Shown here: positions 15,562-25,289 of the stretch, piece by piece | Layout of the letters: each line of letters opens with the position of its first letter | Numbering within the stretch: position 1 is the first letter of the stretch | Assembly: GCA_016699715.1 (NCBI GenBank) | Contig: CP065007.1 | Location: forward strand, 868,001 to 932,000 | Source: Candidatus Competibacteraceae bacterium | GTDB lineage: Bacteria; Pseudomonadota; Gammaproteobacteria; Competibacterales; Competibacteraceae | Direction of reading: 5' to 3' | Length of the DNA stretch: 64,000 bases | The notes under the pieces: generated by a model | Databases searched by the model: none | What the model was told of the DNA's origin: nothing | The model's input: only the letters and a program-made list of their open reading frames with translations | Made by a program: the position numbers and the translations under genes

Positions 15562-16955
15562 GAATCGTGCAGTTCGCGGGCGATAGCCGCGCGTTCTTCC
15601 AGCAGCGCCAGGCGGCGGCGCTGCTCGGTCTGTTCGTTGACCCGCAGCGCGGCGGCGATATTGCGCGCCACCGCTTCCAACAGCGGCAGTTGCCAGGCGG
15701 CGGCCGTTTCCAGACCGGGGTTACGGACGATCAGCACCCCGAACTGTCGTTCCTGGACCTTGATCGGGATGGAAAACAGCTCGTGACCCGCATCCAGTGG
15801 ATGGGTGGCGCCATCGCCCAGACAGGGCTCGCAATTCGGCCGACTGCAAAACGCCGGACGACTGGCTGGTCGTGGCCGGGCGGTGAAGACCCGACTGGTC
15901 TGGCGGGTGACAGGATCGATCAGGCACAGCGTGACCGAGCCCATGCCGGTCAGTTTTTCGATTTCCGCTAGCAGCGCCTGGTGGTCCGCATCGTCCAGAA
16001 CCGATTCGCCGAGCCGTTTGGCGGTGTGGTAGAGCAGTTCCAGCGAGCGATTGCTGACCCGCAGCGCCTGAGTTTGCCGTTCGACCCGCGCCTCCAGATC
16101 GGCGTACATCGCCGACAGGTCGGTCGCCATCAGGTTGAAGGCGTGACCCAGCATCCCCAGTTCGTCGTTGCCGACATGGCTGGCGCGCACCGTCAGATCA
16201 CCGCTCCGGGCCTTGCGCGCCACGTCCACCAGATCGCGCAGCGGCACGACCACGCCGCTGTCCAGTTGGTACATGGCGGCGAAAATCAGCACCAGGATTA
16301 AAAACAGGGCCATGCCCTGTATCAGCCGCAGCAGCAGGATTTTCGCCTCGGTGTCCTGTTCCAGCAGCATGACGAAGGCATCCAGCTTGGCGACGAATTC
16401 ATCCACCTGTTGCAAATAGGCCGTGGAGGGCGAGTTGTCCGCCGCGGAGCTTTCCAGGATCGGCCGCAGCTCGTCATGCCAGGATGACTCGATGGCTTTG
16501 AGCGTCCGGTTTTTGGAATCCCCTGTCGCCGGGGAGATCGCGCCGGTTTCCCAGAGATGATTCATGCGGCGTTCGAACTGGTCGATTTCCCAGGCCACAT
16601 CCTCGGCATGCTGAGTATCGGCGTCGTGGGAGTTCCGCAAACGAGTGGTGATGCGGTAGGACTGCATGCGCAGGGAGCCGGCCAGGTTGATGGCGGCGGC
16701 GTCGCCCTTGCTGGATTCGGCGATAAACACCGAACTGATCATGCTCAGCAGCGCCAGCAGCACGATGCCACTCATGGTCAGGCCGTTGCGGAAAATAATG
16801 GATTCGTTGTTTTCCACGAAAGGTTCTCTCATCGTCGTCCGAACGGGTTGTTGCCCGCAGCGGCGCGGAGGCACTGGAAATACTGCAAGGGTATTGTGGA
16901 TACCCCCACGGAATGATGCGGGCGGGCAAACTATCCGCGCGGCAATCGGAGAAAT

Positions 16956-16996
16956 TTGGATAAATTAAATAATAACAGTGGGTTAATGTGTATGAT
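16956..16996 (+). promoter_or_regulatory. Putative FNR-dependent promoter of the narK-narGHJI cluster
   Basis: A weak FNR-like box, TTGGA-N4-TTAAA (16956-16969; 6 of 10 consensus positions), is centred about 41.5 bp before the transcription start predicted from the -10 box TATGAT (16991-16996). This is the class II activator spacing. No separate -35 hexamer is needed at such a promoter. The long 5' leader to narK at 17129 is about 125 nt. Confidence 0.45.
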
Positions 16997-17001
16997 GAAT
17001 A

Positions 17002-17017
17002 TACCTCCAAAGAGGTA
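17002..17017. promoter_or_regulatory. NarL-type 7-2-7 binding site
   Basis: TACCTCC-AA-AGAGGTA fits the NarL consensus TACYYMT-N2-AKRRGTA at all but one position and forms part of a larger palindrome (ATACCTC/GAGGTAT). It overlaps the predicted transcription start, where bound NarL would more likely repress than activate. A further heptamer-like TACCCCC lies at 16901-16907. Bases 16833-16955 show nothing else. Confidence 0.6.
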
Positions 17018-17128
17018 TTAACGCAGCTAACAGGCCGGTTTTAAAGATAAAAACCAACGGCCGGGATCAGGAATTAAGCGCCGCGCGCGTCGTAAGATCG
17101 CACTTGCAGCATTATCGCGAGGTTCGCA

Positions 17129-19819
17129 ATGGCTACGACGCTCCAACAAAAACAGCTCTCCGTCCTGACGATGAACACGCTGGCCTTTGCGGTGAACTTC
17201 GCCGTGTGGACCATGTTCTCCATTATCGGCATCCGCATTAAACAGCAACTCAATCTTAGTGAAACTGAATTCGGCCTGCTGGTCGCCACACCGATTCTGA
17301 CCGGCTCACTGGTCCGGCTGCCGCTCGGCATTCTCACCGACCGCTTCGGTGGGCGCATTGTGTTTTTCATCCAGATGATCATCGTCGCCATTCCGATTTA
17401 CGGGTTGGCATTCGCGACTCAGTACTGGCAATACCTCACCCTCGGTCTGTTCGTGGGACTGGCCGGTGGCTCGTTTGCCACGGGCATCGCCTACACTTCG
17501 GCCTGGTTCAGCAAGGAGCGGCAAGGCACGGCGATGGGTATCTTCGGTGCTGGCAACGCCGGTTCCGCCATCACCAATCTGGTCGCGCCGTTGCTGGTCG
17601 TCGCCTACGGCTGGCGAATGGTGCCGCAGGTCTATTCCATCGCCATGCTGGTGATGGCCGTCATATTCTGGTTCTTCACCTATCCCGATCCCAAGACCGA
17701 GGAACGCAAAAAATCCGGGGTCAAGCTGACGCTCGGCCAACAGCTCACCCCCCTGATGGATTTGCGGGTGTGGCGGTTCGGCGTGGCCTATTACTTCGTA
17801 TTCGGCGGCTTCGTGGCGCTGGCGTTGTGGCTGCCCAAATACTACGTCGGTGAATACGGTCTTGACCTGAAAACCGCTTCTTTCGTCACCATGCTGTTTA
17901 CCCTGCCTTCCGGGGTCATCCGCGCCTTGGGCGGCTGGATTTCCGACCGTTACGGCGGCAGCCAGACCACCTGGTGGGTGTTCTGGATTTCGCTGATCAG
18001 CCTGTTTTTCCTCTGCTACCCGCAGACCACCATGACCGTTCATACCTTGCGCGGCGATGTGTCGCTCCATGTCGGTCTGGGCGTGGTGTCTTTCACCGTG
18101 CTGGTGTTCCTGGTCGGCATCGCCCAAGGCATCGGTAAAGCCAGCGTCTACCGCTGCCTGGCCGATTACTATCCCAATAATATGGGTTCGGTCGGTGGTT
18201 TGGTCGGGGTCATCGGTGGCTTGGGTGGTTTCACCATGCCGATTATGTTCGGTATCGCCCTGGACGCCATTGGGGTGCGCAGCAGTGCCTACATGATCAT
18301 GTTTGCGGTGCTGGCCGCGGCCATGCTGTGGACCTGGCTGGCCGAGCGGGATGAGCGCGAGGCGATTCTGGAACGGCACGCCGATGTCCGCGCCGAGATG
18401 GAACAGGCGCAACTCATCGAGCATGTGCGACCACACTGGCGGCGGTTGGTCGATTGGCGGCCCGACGACGAAACCTTCTGGGAAAAGACCGGGCGGCGCA
18501 TCGCCAATCGCAATTTGTGGCTGTCGATGCCCGCGCTGCTGTTGGCCTTCGCCGTCTGGGTGGTGTGGAGCGTGATCGTGGTCGAACTGCCGCATATCGG
18601 CTTCCAGTTCACTTCCAACCAGTTGTTCTGGCTGGCGGCGCTGCCTGGCTTGTCCGGGGCGCTGTTCCGTATGCTGTTCTCCTTCGTGGTGCCGATCTTC
18701 GGCGGGCGCAACTGGACGGTGTTCAGCACCGCCCTGCTGTTGCTGCCGACCCTGTGGATCGGCGTCGCGGTGCAAGACCCCAATACCCAGTATCCGGTAT
18801 TCGTCGTCATCGCCCTGCTGTGTGGACTGGGCGCGGGCAACTTTTCTTCCAGCATGGCCAATATCAGCTTTTTCTATCCGCGGCGTTTGCAAGGCACCGC
18901 ATTGGGGTTGAACGCGGGTATCGGTAATCTGGGCGTGGGCCTGGCGCAGTTGATCGCGCCGATTGCAATTTACGGTGGGACGCTGCTGGTACTGGGCGGC
19001 CACCCGCAAAGCCATGCGGATGGGGGCGCAACGACCCAGATCTGGGTGCAGAACGCCGGATTCATCTGGGTACCGTTCATCGCCGCCGCCGCCATCGCCG
19101 CCTACTTTGGCATGGACAACATTGCCAGCGTCAAGGCCGGTTTCGCCGAGCAGGCCGCGATTTTCAAGCACAAGCATCAGTGGTTGATGAGCTGGCTCTA
19201 CATCGGCACTTTCGGTTCCTTCATCGGGCTGGCGGTCGGGTTCCCGATGCTGGTCAACACCGTATTCCCTGGGGTGGACGCCTTCCAGTTTGCCTTCATC
19301 GGCCCGCTGCTCGCGGCCTTTGTCCGACCCATCGGTGGTTGGCTGGCGGATCGTGTGGGTGGCGCGATCATCACCTTGGGAATCTTCCTGATCATGGCGG
19401 TGGCGCCCTTGGCCGCCGCGGCATTCCTGCCGGGAGCGAATGGTGGGGGCAACGTGATGGGCTTCGTGGCGATGTTCCTGGTGCTGTTCCTCGCCGCCGG
19501 CATCGGCAACGGTTCCACCTTCCGCATGATTCCGATCATCTTCCGCACCCTGCGCGAGCGGCAGGTCACCGACCGGAATGATGAGGTCGCACTCGAACAG
19601 GCGCGGCGCGACGGCGCGACCGAGGCGGCCGCCGCCATGGGCTTGAGCGCGGCGATCGCGGCCTTCGGTGGGTTCTTCATCCCCATGGCCTATGGCACCT
19701 CCATCGAACTGACCGGGAGCCCGCAAAGCGCCTTGATTTTCTTCAGCCTGTTTTATCTGAGCTGCGTGCTGGTGACTTGGCGGTGGTATTCACGCAAGGG
19801 GGCCGAAGTGGCGTGCTGA
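17129..19819 (+). CDS. narK: NarK1-NarK2 fusion nitrate/nitrite transporter
   Basis: An 896-residue inner-membrane protein with two complete major-facilitator modules, so about 24 membrane segments, as described for Paracoccus-type NarK. The first half (about 1-425) has the nitrate signature region GLAGGSFATGIAYTSAWF and resembles NarK1-type nitrate/proton symporters. After a charged linker (about 425-465) the second half has GLGAGNFSSSMANISFFYP and a second nitrate signature, GIGNGSTFRMIP, and resembles NarK2-type nitrate/nitrite exchangers. Together they can start nitrate uptake and then exchange it for nitrite made by NarG. The ATG follows GAGG. The gene opens the narK-narK-narGHJI run. 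Confidence 0.93.
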   Translation: MATTLQQKQLSVLTMNTLAFAVNFAVWTMFSIIGIRIKQQLNLSETEFGLLVATPILTGSLVRLPLGILTDRFGGRIVFFIQMIIVAIPIYGLAFATQYWQYLTLGLFVGLAGGSFATGIAYTSAWFSKERQGTAMGIFGAGNAGSAITNLVAPLLVVAYGWRMVPQVYSIAMLVMAVIFWFFTYPDPKTEERKKSGVKLTLGQQLTPLMDLRVWRFGVAYYFVFGGFVALALWLPKYYVGEYGLDLKTASFVTMLFTLPSGVIRALGGWISDRYGGSQTTWWVFWISLISLFFLCYPQTTMTVHTLRGDVSLHVGLGVVSFTVLVFLVGIAQGIGKASVYRCLADYYPNNMGSVGGLVGVIGGLGGFTMPIMFGIALDAIGVRSSAYMIMFAVLAAAMLWTWLAERDEREAILERHADVRAEMEQAQLIEHVRPHWRRLVDWRPDDETFWEKTGRRIANRNLWLSMPALLLAFAVWVVWSVIVVELPHIGFQFTSNQLFWLAALPGLSGALFRMLFSFVVPIFGGRNWTVFSTALLLLPTLWIGVAVQDPNTQYPVFVVIALLCGLGAGNFSSSMANISFFYPRRLQGTALGLNAGIGNLGVGLAQLIAPIAIYGGTLLVLGGHPQSHADGGATTQIWVQNAGFIWVPFIAAAAIAAYFGMDNIASVKAGFAEQAAIFKHKHQWLMSWLYIGTFGSFIGLAVGFPMLVNTVFPGVDAFQFAFIGPLLAAFVRPIGGWLADRVGGAIITLGIFLIMAVAPLAAAAFLPGANGGGNVMGFVAMFLVLFLAAGIGNGSTFRMIPIIFRTLRERQVTDRNDEVALEQARRDGATEAAAAMGLSAAIAAFGGFFIPMAYGTSIELTGSPQSALIFFSLFYLSCVLVTWRWYSRKGAEVAC

Positions 19820-19881
19820 AAGCAAAGACGTTGATAAAAACAATATTTAACAACTGGTTATAATCATAGAGGTTTCGCGAC

Positions 19882-21498
19882 ATGGCAGATATCCGTGAAT
19901 GGCGCGTGGAAGACTCCCATTTTTGGGAAACCACGGGCAAAGGCATCGCCAACCGTAATCTGTGGATTTCCATTCCCAGCCTGTTGTGCGGCTTCGCGGT
20001 GTGGATTTACTGGAGCATCATCACCGTCCAGATGCTTAACGCCGGTTTTCCGTTCAAGCCGGCTGAACTATTCACGCTGGCGGCCATCGCTGGCCTGACC
20101 GGGGCGACTCTGCGTATCCCGTCGAGCTTCTTCATCCGCATCGCCGGCGGTCGCAACACGATTGTATTTACCACCGCGTTGTTGATGATCCCGGCGCTCG
20201 GCACCGGTTTGGCCTTGCAGAGTCAGGAAACCCCGTTATGGGTGTTCCAATTGTTGGCGTTCCTGTCGGGCTTCGGTGGCGGCAACTTCGCCTCCAGCAT
20301 GTCCAACATCAGCTTCTTCTTTCCCAAGCGGATGCAGGGGCTGGCGCTGGGCCTGAATGCCGGACTGGGCAACGCCGGCGTGACCACCATGCAGATTCTG
20401 GTGCCGCTGGTGATGACCTTTCCGCTATTGGGCAGCTTTGGCGGCGACCCGGTGGTGCTGGAGCAGGCGTCCGGTTCGCTGGTCGGCAAGATCGCCGCCG
20501 GTACGCCGACCTATATTCAGAACGCCGGCTTCGTCTGGCTATTCCTGCTGATACCGTTGGCCTTCATTGGCTGGTTCGGCATGAATAATATCCACACCGA
20601 GGAAGTCTCGCCACATATCGGTTCGCCCTTGGGGGCGATCTCCAAGATCACCGGTATGTTGCTCATTGGCTTCATCACCGCTGGTGTGGGCCTGTACCTG
20701 ATCCTGCCGGCACCGGCTGGACTCGGACTACCCTCGTGGGCCAAGTGGGTCGTGTTGCCCGGCGTGATCGCGCTGACGGTATTTCTGCTCAAGCTGATTC
20801 CGGGCGAGATCAAACCCAATCTTCAACGGCAGTACCTCATCTTCGGCAACAAGCACACCTGGGTCATGAGCGTGATCTACACCATGACCTTCGGCAGTTT
20901 CATCGGCTATTCCGCCGCCTTTGCCCTGGCCATCAAGGTCATTTTCGGGTTCACCCACATCGAAGGAGCGGATGGCGTACTGACTCATGCCACCGTCAAC
21001 CCCAACGCACCCAGCGCGCTGATGTACGCGTGGATGGGTCCGTTCATTGGCGCGCTGATCCGGCCCATCGGCGGCTGGATTTCCGACAAGGTCGGCGGCG
21101 CCCTGGTCACGCAGATCATTACCGTGGTGATGATCGGCGCCGCGCTGGGTGTGGCCTATTACATGAGCGCCGCTTATCAATCGGCCACGCCGGAACAGTA
21201 TTTCATGCCGTTCTTCCTGCTGTTCCTGATCCTGTTCGCGGCCAGCGGCATCGGCAATGGTTCCACGTTTCGCACCATCGCCATGGTGTTTCCCAAGGAA
21301 CAGGCTGGACCGGTGCTCGGTTGGACTTCGGCGGTGGCGGCTTACGGCGCTTTTATTATTCCGCAGGTGTTCGGCGAGCAGATCAAGGCCACCACGCCCG
21401 AGTACGCGCTCTACGGTTTCGCCATTTTCTACTTCATCTGCCTGCTGCTGAACTGGTGGTACTACCTCGGCCCCAAGGCGGAGTTCAAGAATCCCTGA
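19882..21498 (+). CDS. NarK-type nitrate/nitrite transporter, second copy
   Basis: A 538-residue major-facilitator protein related to the second half of the preceding fusion. The opening WRVEDSHFWETTGKGIANRN matches the linker-plus-start of that half, and GFGGGNFASSMSNISFFFP and GIGNGSTFRTIAMVFP are the two nitrate signatures. It probably acts as a nitrate/nitrite antiporter. It lies 62 bp after the fusion gene and 31 bp before narG. The spacer contains AT-rich TTGATA and TATAAT hexamers but with a 22-bp gap, so an internal promoter is doubtful. The similarity suggests duplication of the NarK2 module. Confidence 0.92.
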   Translation: MADIREWRVEDSHFWETTGKGIANRNLWISIPSLLCGFAVWIYWSIITVQMLNAGFPFKPAELFTLAAIAGLTGATLRIPSSFFIRIAGGRNTIVFTTALLMIPALGTGLALQSQETPLWVFQLLAFLSGFGGGNFASSMSNISFFFPKRMQGLALGLNAGLGNAGVTTMQILVPLVMTFPLLGSFGGDPVVLEQASGSLVGKIAAGTPTYIQNAGFVWLFLLIPLAFIGWFGMNNIHTEEVSPHIGSPLGAISKITGMLLIGFITAGVGLYLILPAPAGLGLPSWAKWVVLPGVIALTVFLLKLIPGEIKPNLQRQYLIFGNKHTWVMSVIYTMTFGSFIGYSAAFALAIKVIFGFTHIEGADGVLTHATVNPNAPSALMYAWMGPFIGALIRPIGGWISDKVGGALVTQIITVVMIGAALGVAYYMSAAYQSATPEQYFMPFFLLFLILFAASGIGNGSTFRTIAMVFPKEQAGPVLGWTSAVAAYGAFIIPQVFGEQIKATTPEYALYGFAIFYFICLLLNWWYYLGPKAEFKNP

Positions 21499-21529
21499 GC
21501 GGCCCTGTCCCCACAGTGAGGTTATCGAT

Positions 21530-24500
21530 ATGAGTCACTTTCTCGACCGACTGAATTTCTTCAAGAAAGTCACCGACACTTTCTCCGGCGAGCACGGGGT
21601 CGTTACCAACGAAGACCGTGGCTGGGAAGACGCCTACCGCGCCCGCTGGCAGCACGATAAGATCGTGCGCTCCACTCACGGGGTGAACTGCACCGGCTCC
21701 TGTAGCTGGAAAATCTATGTCAAGAACGGTCTGGTCACCTGGGAAACCCAGCAGACCGATTACCCGCGCACCCGCGACGATCTGCCGAACCACGAGCCAC
21801 GCGGTTGCTCGCGTGGCGCGTCCTACAGTTGGTATCTGTACAGCGCCAACCGGGTGAAATACCCGATGATTCGCGGCCGGCTGATCAAACTCTGGCGCAC
21901 GGCGCTGGCGATGCATAAGGACCCGGTGGCGGCGTGGGCGTCGATTGTCGAAGATCCGGCCAAGGCAACCGAGTACAAGAGTCAGCGCGGTTTGGGTGGC
22001 TTCATCCGCTCTAGCTGGGACGAGGTCAACCCCATCATCGCCGCCGCCAACGTCTACACCGCCAAGCAATACGGACCGGATCGCATCTACGGTTTCTCGC
22101 CGATTCCGGCCATGTCGATGGTGTCCTACGCCGCCGGCTCCCGCTATCTGTCGCTGATCGGCGGCGCTTGCGGCAGCTTCTACGATTGGTACTGCGACCT
22201 GCCGCCGGCCAGCCCGATGGTGTGGGGCGAACAAACCGACGTGCCGGAATCCGCGGACTGGTACAACTCCACCTTCCTGATGCTGTGGGGTTCCAACGTG
22301 CCGCAGACCCGCACCCCGGATGCGCATTTCATGACCGAGGTGCGCTACAAGGGCGCCAAGATCGCGGTGGTCTGTCCGGATTACTCGGAAGCGTCGAAAT
22401 TTGCCGACATCTGGCTGCATCCCAAGCAGGGTACCGACGCGGCCGTCGCCATGGCCATGGGTCACGTCATCCTGCGCGAGTTTTATCTCGACGGAAAGAG
22501 CGAGTATTTCACCGATTACGTCCGCACCAAGACCGATTTCCCCTATCTGGTGATGCTCGATCCGCGCAAAGACGGGACTTTCGTCAATGGCCGTTTCCTG
22601 CGTGCCGCCGATCTGGCCGATGGCGCGGGTCAGGCGAACAACCCGGAATGGAAAACCCTGGCATTTGACGAAAACAGCGGCCATTTGCTGGTTCCGAACG
22701 GTTCCATCGGTTTCCGCTGGGGCGAGAAGGAAGGCATGGTCGGCAAGTGGAATCTGGAGCCGAAAGAAGCACTGAGCGGCGCCGAGACCCAGTTGCGCTT
22801 GTCGGTCAACGAGATCAAGGACGCAGTGGTTCCGGTCAGTTTCCCGTATTTCGGTTCGACCCAGCACCCGTATTTCGCCTGCACCGAGCACGAGGCCGTG
22901 CAAGTCCGTCATGTGCCGGTGAAGAAGGTCAAGCTGGCCGATGGTTCCGAGGCGCTGGTGGCCACCGTTTACGACCTGAGCCTGGCCCAATACGGTTTGG
23001 ATCGGGGTCTGGGTGGCGATAACGTCGCTAAGACCTACGACGACGATGTGCCCTATACCCCGGCTTGGCAGGAAAGGATTACCGGGGTGCCGCGTGAGCA
23101 GATCATTACGGTCGCCCGCCAGTTTGCCGAGAACGCCGACAAGACTCATGGCAAGTCGATGATCATCATCGGCGCGGCGATGAACCACTGGTATCACATG
23201 GACATGAACTACCGGGGTGTCATCAACATGCTGATGATGTGCGGCTGCGTCGGTCAAAGCGGCGGCGGCTGGTCGCATTACGTCGGTCAGGAGAAGCTGC
23301 GCCCGCAGACTGGCTGGACGGCGCTAGCGTTTGCCCTGGACTGGCACCGTCCGCCCCGGCACATGAACTCGACCTCGTTCTTCTACATCCACAGCAGCCA
23401 GTGGCGCTACGAAAGGCTGGCGATGACCGAGATTCTGTCGCCGCTGGTCGATCCACGGCAATGGCAGGGGACGCAGATCGATTACAACGTGCGTTCAGCG
23501 CGCATGGGCTGGCTGCCGACCGCGCCGCATTTCGACGCCAATCCGCTGCAAATTGCCAAGGATGCCGCTGCCGCCGGTAAGGCCCCGAACGAATATCTGG
23601 CGGAGAGTCTCAAAGCCGGCAAGGTCAATTTCGCCTTTGAAGACCCGGACAACCCGGTCAACTTCCCGCGCAACATGTTCGTCTGGCGCTCCAACCTGCT
23701 CGGTTCCTCGGGCAAGGGCCATGAATACTTCCTCAAGTATCTGCTCGGCGCGGTGCATGGCGTGCAGGGCAAGGATTTGGGCGAGGAGGGCGGCGAGAAG
23801 CCGATGGAGGTGAAGTGGCGGAAGGGTGCGGAAGGCAAACTTGATCTGCTGGTGACCCTGGATTTCCGCATGTCCACCACCTGCATGTACTCGGATATCG
23901 TGCTGCCGACCGCCACCTGGTACGAGAAGAACGATCTCAACACCAGCGACATGCACCCGTTCATTCACCCGCTGAGCGCGGCGGTGGACCCGGCCTGGGA
24001 ATCACGCACCGATTGGGACATCTTCAAGGGCATCGCTCGAACCTTCTCCGAGGTCTGCGTCGGTCATCTGGGCGTGGAGAAGGACATCATCGCTTTGCCA
24101 ACCCAGCACGACACCCCCAGCGAACTGGCCATGCCGGACGTGAAGGATTGGAAAAAGGGTGAATGCGAGCTGATCCCCGGCAAGACCGCGCCGAGCCTGA
24201 TCGTGGTCGAGCGCGACTATCCGAATACCTACAAGAAGTTCACCTCGGTCGGGCCACTGCTGGACACCATCGGCAACGGTGGTAAAGGCATCAGTTGGAA
24301 GACCGAGCACGAGGTCGAGGCGCTGGCGACGCTCAATTACACCGTACTGGAGGAAGGCGTTTCCAAGGGCCGGCCCCGCATCGACAGCGACATCGACGCC
24401 GCTGAAATGATCATGATGCTGGCTCCGGAGACCAACGGCCATGTGGCGGTGAAAGCCTGGGCGGCGCTGGGCAAAATCACCGGCCGCGACCATACCCATC

Positions 24501-25288
24501 TGGCGTTGCCCAAGGAGCACGAAAAGATCCGCTTCCGCGACATTCAGGCCCAGCCGCGCAAGATCATTTCCTCGCCGACCTGGTCGGGTCTGGAAGATGA
24601 AAAGGTCAGCTACAACGCCGGCTACACCAACGTCCATGAACTGATTCCATGGCGGACCCTGACCGGTCGCCAGCAGTTCTATCAGGATCATCCGTGGATG
24701 CTCGGTTTTGGTGAAGCGATGTGCGCCTACCGGCCGCCGGTGGACATGAAAACCATCGAGCCGATCATCGGCAAGAAGCCGAACGGTAACCAGGAAATCG
24801 TGCTGAACTTCATCACCCCGCACCAGAAGTGGGGTATCCACAGCACCTACACCGACAATCTGTTGATGCTGACTCTGTCGCGGGGTGGCCCGATCATCTG
24901 GATGTCCGAAATCGACGCCAAAAAGGCGGGCATCGAGGACAACGACTGGATCGAAGCCTACAACCTCAATGGCGCGATTGCCGCCCGCGCGGTGGTCAGC
25001 CAGCGCGTGCCGGAAGGTATGTCGATGATGTATCACGCCCAGGAGAAGATCGTGAACACGCCGGGATCGGAAATCACCGGCACTCGGGGCGGCATTCACA
25101 ACTCGGTCACTCGCACCGTGCTGAAGCCAACCCATATGATCGGTAGCTACGCCCAGCAGAGTTATGGCTTTAACTATTACGGCACCGTCGGCGCCAATCG
25201 CGACGAGTTCATCATTGTCCGCAAGATGGCCAAGGTCGATTGGCTGGATGACGAAATCCCGGCCGACGCCACCGTGGAGGCTCATTGA
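21530..25288 (+). CDS. narG: Respiratory nitrate reductase alpha subunit NarG
   Basis: A 1,252-residue molybdo-bis-MGD catalytic subunit (E. coli 1,247) facing the cytoplasm. It reduces nitrate to nitrite with electrons passed from NarH. The N-terminal HGVNCTGSCSWKIYV provides the His and Cys ligands of the FS0 [4Fe-4S] cluster. YCDLPPASPMVWGEQTDVPE contains the molybdenum-liganding Asp region. There is no Tat signal beyond the remnant typical of NarG. It has an RBS-like GAGG before the ATG. The stop codon lies one base before the narH start, consistent with translational coupling. Confidence 0.97.
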   Translation: MSHFLDRLNFFKKVTDTFSGEHGVVTNEDRGWEDAYRARWQHDKIVRSTHGVNCTGSCSWKIYVKNGLVTWETQQTDYPRTRDDLPNHEPRGCSRGASYSWYLYSANRVKYPMIRGRLIKLWRTALAMHKDPVAAWASIVEDPAKATEYKSQRGLGGFIRSSWDEVNPIIAAANVYTAKQYGPDRIYGFSPIPAMSMVSYAAGSRYLSLIGGACGSFYDWYCDLPPASPMVWGEQTDVPESADWYNSTFLMLWGSNVPQTRTPDAHFMTEVRYKGAKIAVVCPDYSEASKFADIWLHPKQGTDAAVAMAMGHVILREFYLDGKSEYFTDYVRTKTDFPYLVMLDPRKDGTFVNGRFLRAADLADGAGQANNPEWKTLAFDENSGHLLVPNGSIGFRWGEKEGMVGKWNLEPKEALSGAETQLRLSVNEIKDAVVPVSFPYFGSTQHPYFACTEHEAVQVRHVPVKKVKLADGSEALVATVYDLSLAQYGLDRGLGGDNVAKTYDDDVPYTPAWQERITGVPREQIITVARQFAENADKTHGKSMIIIGAAMNHWYHMDMNYRGVINMLMMCGCVGQSGGGWSHYVGQEKLRPQTGWTALAFALDWHRPPRHMNSTSFFYIHSSQWRYERLAMTEILSPLVDPRQWQGTQIDYNVRSARMGWLPTAPHFDANPLQIAKDAAAAGKAPNEYLAESLKAGKVNFAFEDPDNPVNFPRNMFVWRSNLLGSSGKGHEYFLKYLLGAVHGVQGKDLGEEGGEKPMEVKWRKGAEGKLDLLVTLDFRMSTTCMYSDIVLPTATWYEKNDLNTSDMHPFIHPLSAAVDPAWESRTDWDIFKGIARTFSEVCVGHLGVEKDIIALPTQHDTPSELAMPDVKDWKKGECELIPGKTAPSLIVVERDYPNTYKKFTSVGPLLDTIGNGGKGISWKTEHEVEALATLNYTVLEEGVSKGRPRIDSDIDAAEMIMMLAPETNGHVAVKAWAALGKITGRDHTHLALPKEHEKIRFRDIQAQPRKIISSPTWSGLEDEKVSYNAGYTNVHELIPWRTLTGRQQFYQDHPWMLGFGEAMCAYRPPVDMKTIEPIIGKKPNGNQEIVLNFITPHQKWGIHSTYTDNLLMLTLSRGGPIIWMSEIDAKKAGIEDNDWIEAYNLNGAIAARAVVSQRVPEGMSMMYHAQEKIVNTPGSEITGTRGGIHNSVTRTVLKPTHMIGSYAQQSYGFNYYGTVGANRDEFIIVRKMAKVDWLDDEIPADATVEAH

Positions 25289-25289
25289 C

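Larger units (their letters stand above)
13173..16832 (-). pseudogene. narX: Nitrate sensor histidine kinase NarX, disrupted by an IS66-type element
   Basis: Two parts (16832-15562 and 13805-13173) are separated by an insertion at 13806-15561. With the insert and one copy of the 8-bp duplication removed, they form 646 codons in a single frame (645 residues; E. coli NarX has 598). The N-terminal part has two membrane segments bracketing a periplasmic region, including the nitrate-binding P-box (LAGSLRMQSYRITTRL). It also has a HAMP linker and a GAF-like central module with the NarX cysteine cluster CSRPNCEPC. It ends at the H-box RELHDS, where the insert supplies TAA. The C-terminal part resumes with HDSLAQSLSY and holds the ATPase domain (EALNNAVKHA, DDGIG). 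The duplication covers the codons of the phosphoacceptor His and Asp, so the intact kinase cannot be made. Confidence 0.95.

Noticed and set aside
17306..19726. An 806-codon open frame antisense to the NarK fusion, and similar long antisense frames opposite recC (29930-32494), narK2/narG (21485-23278) and pat (8264-9652).
   Set aside because: These are GC-rich shadow frames: compositionally odd (rich in His, Gln, Arg, Asp), no recognisable domains, and each lies exactly opposite a well-supported gene.
19831..19864. A possible promoter or FNR site (TTGATA and TATAAT) before the second narK.
   Set aside because: The spacing between hexamers is 22 bp and the second FNR half-site matches poorly, so neither reading is convincing.
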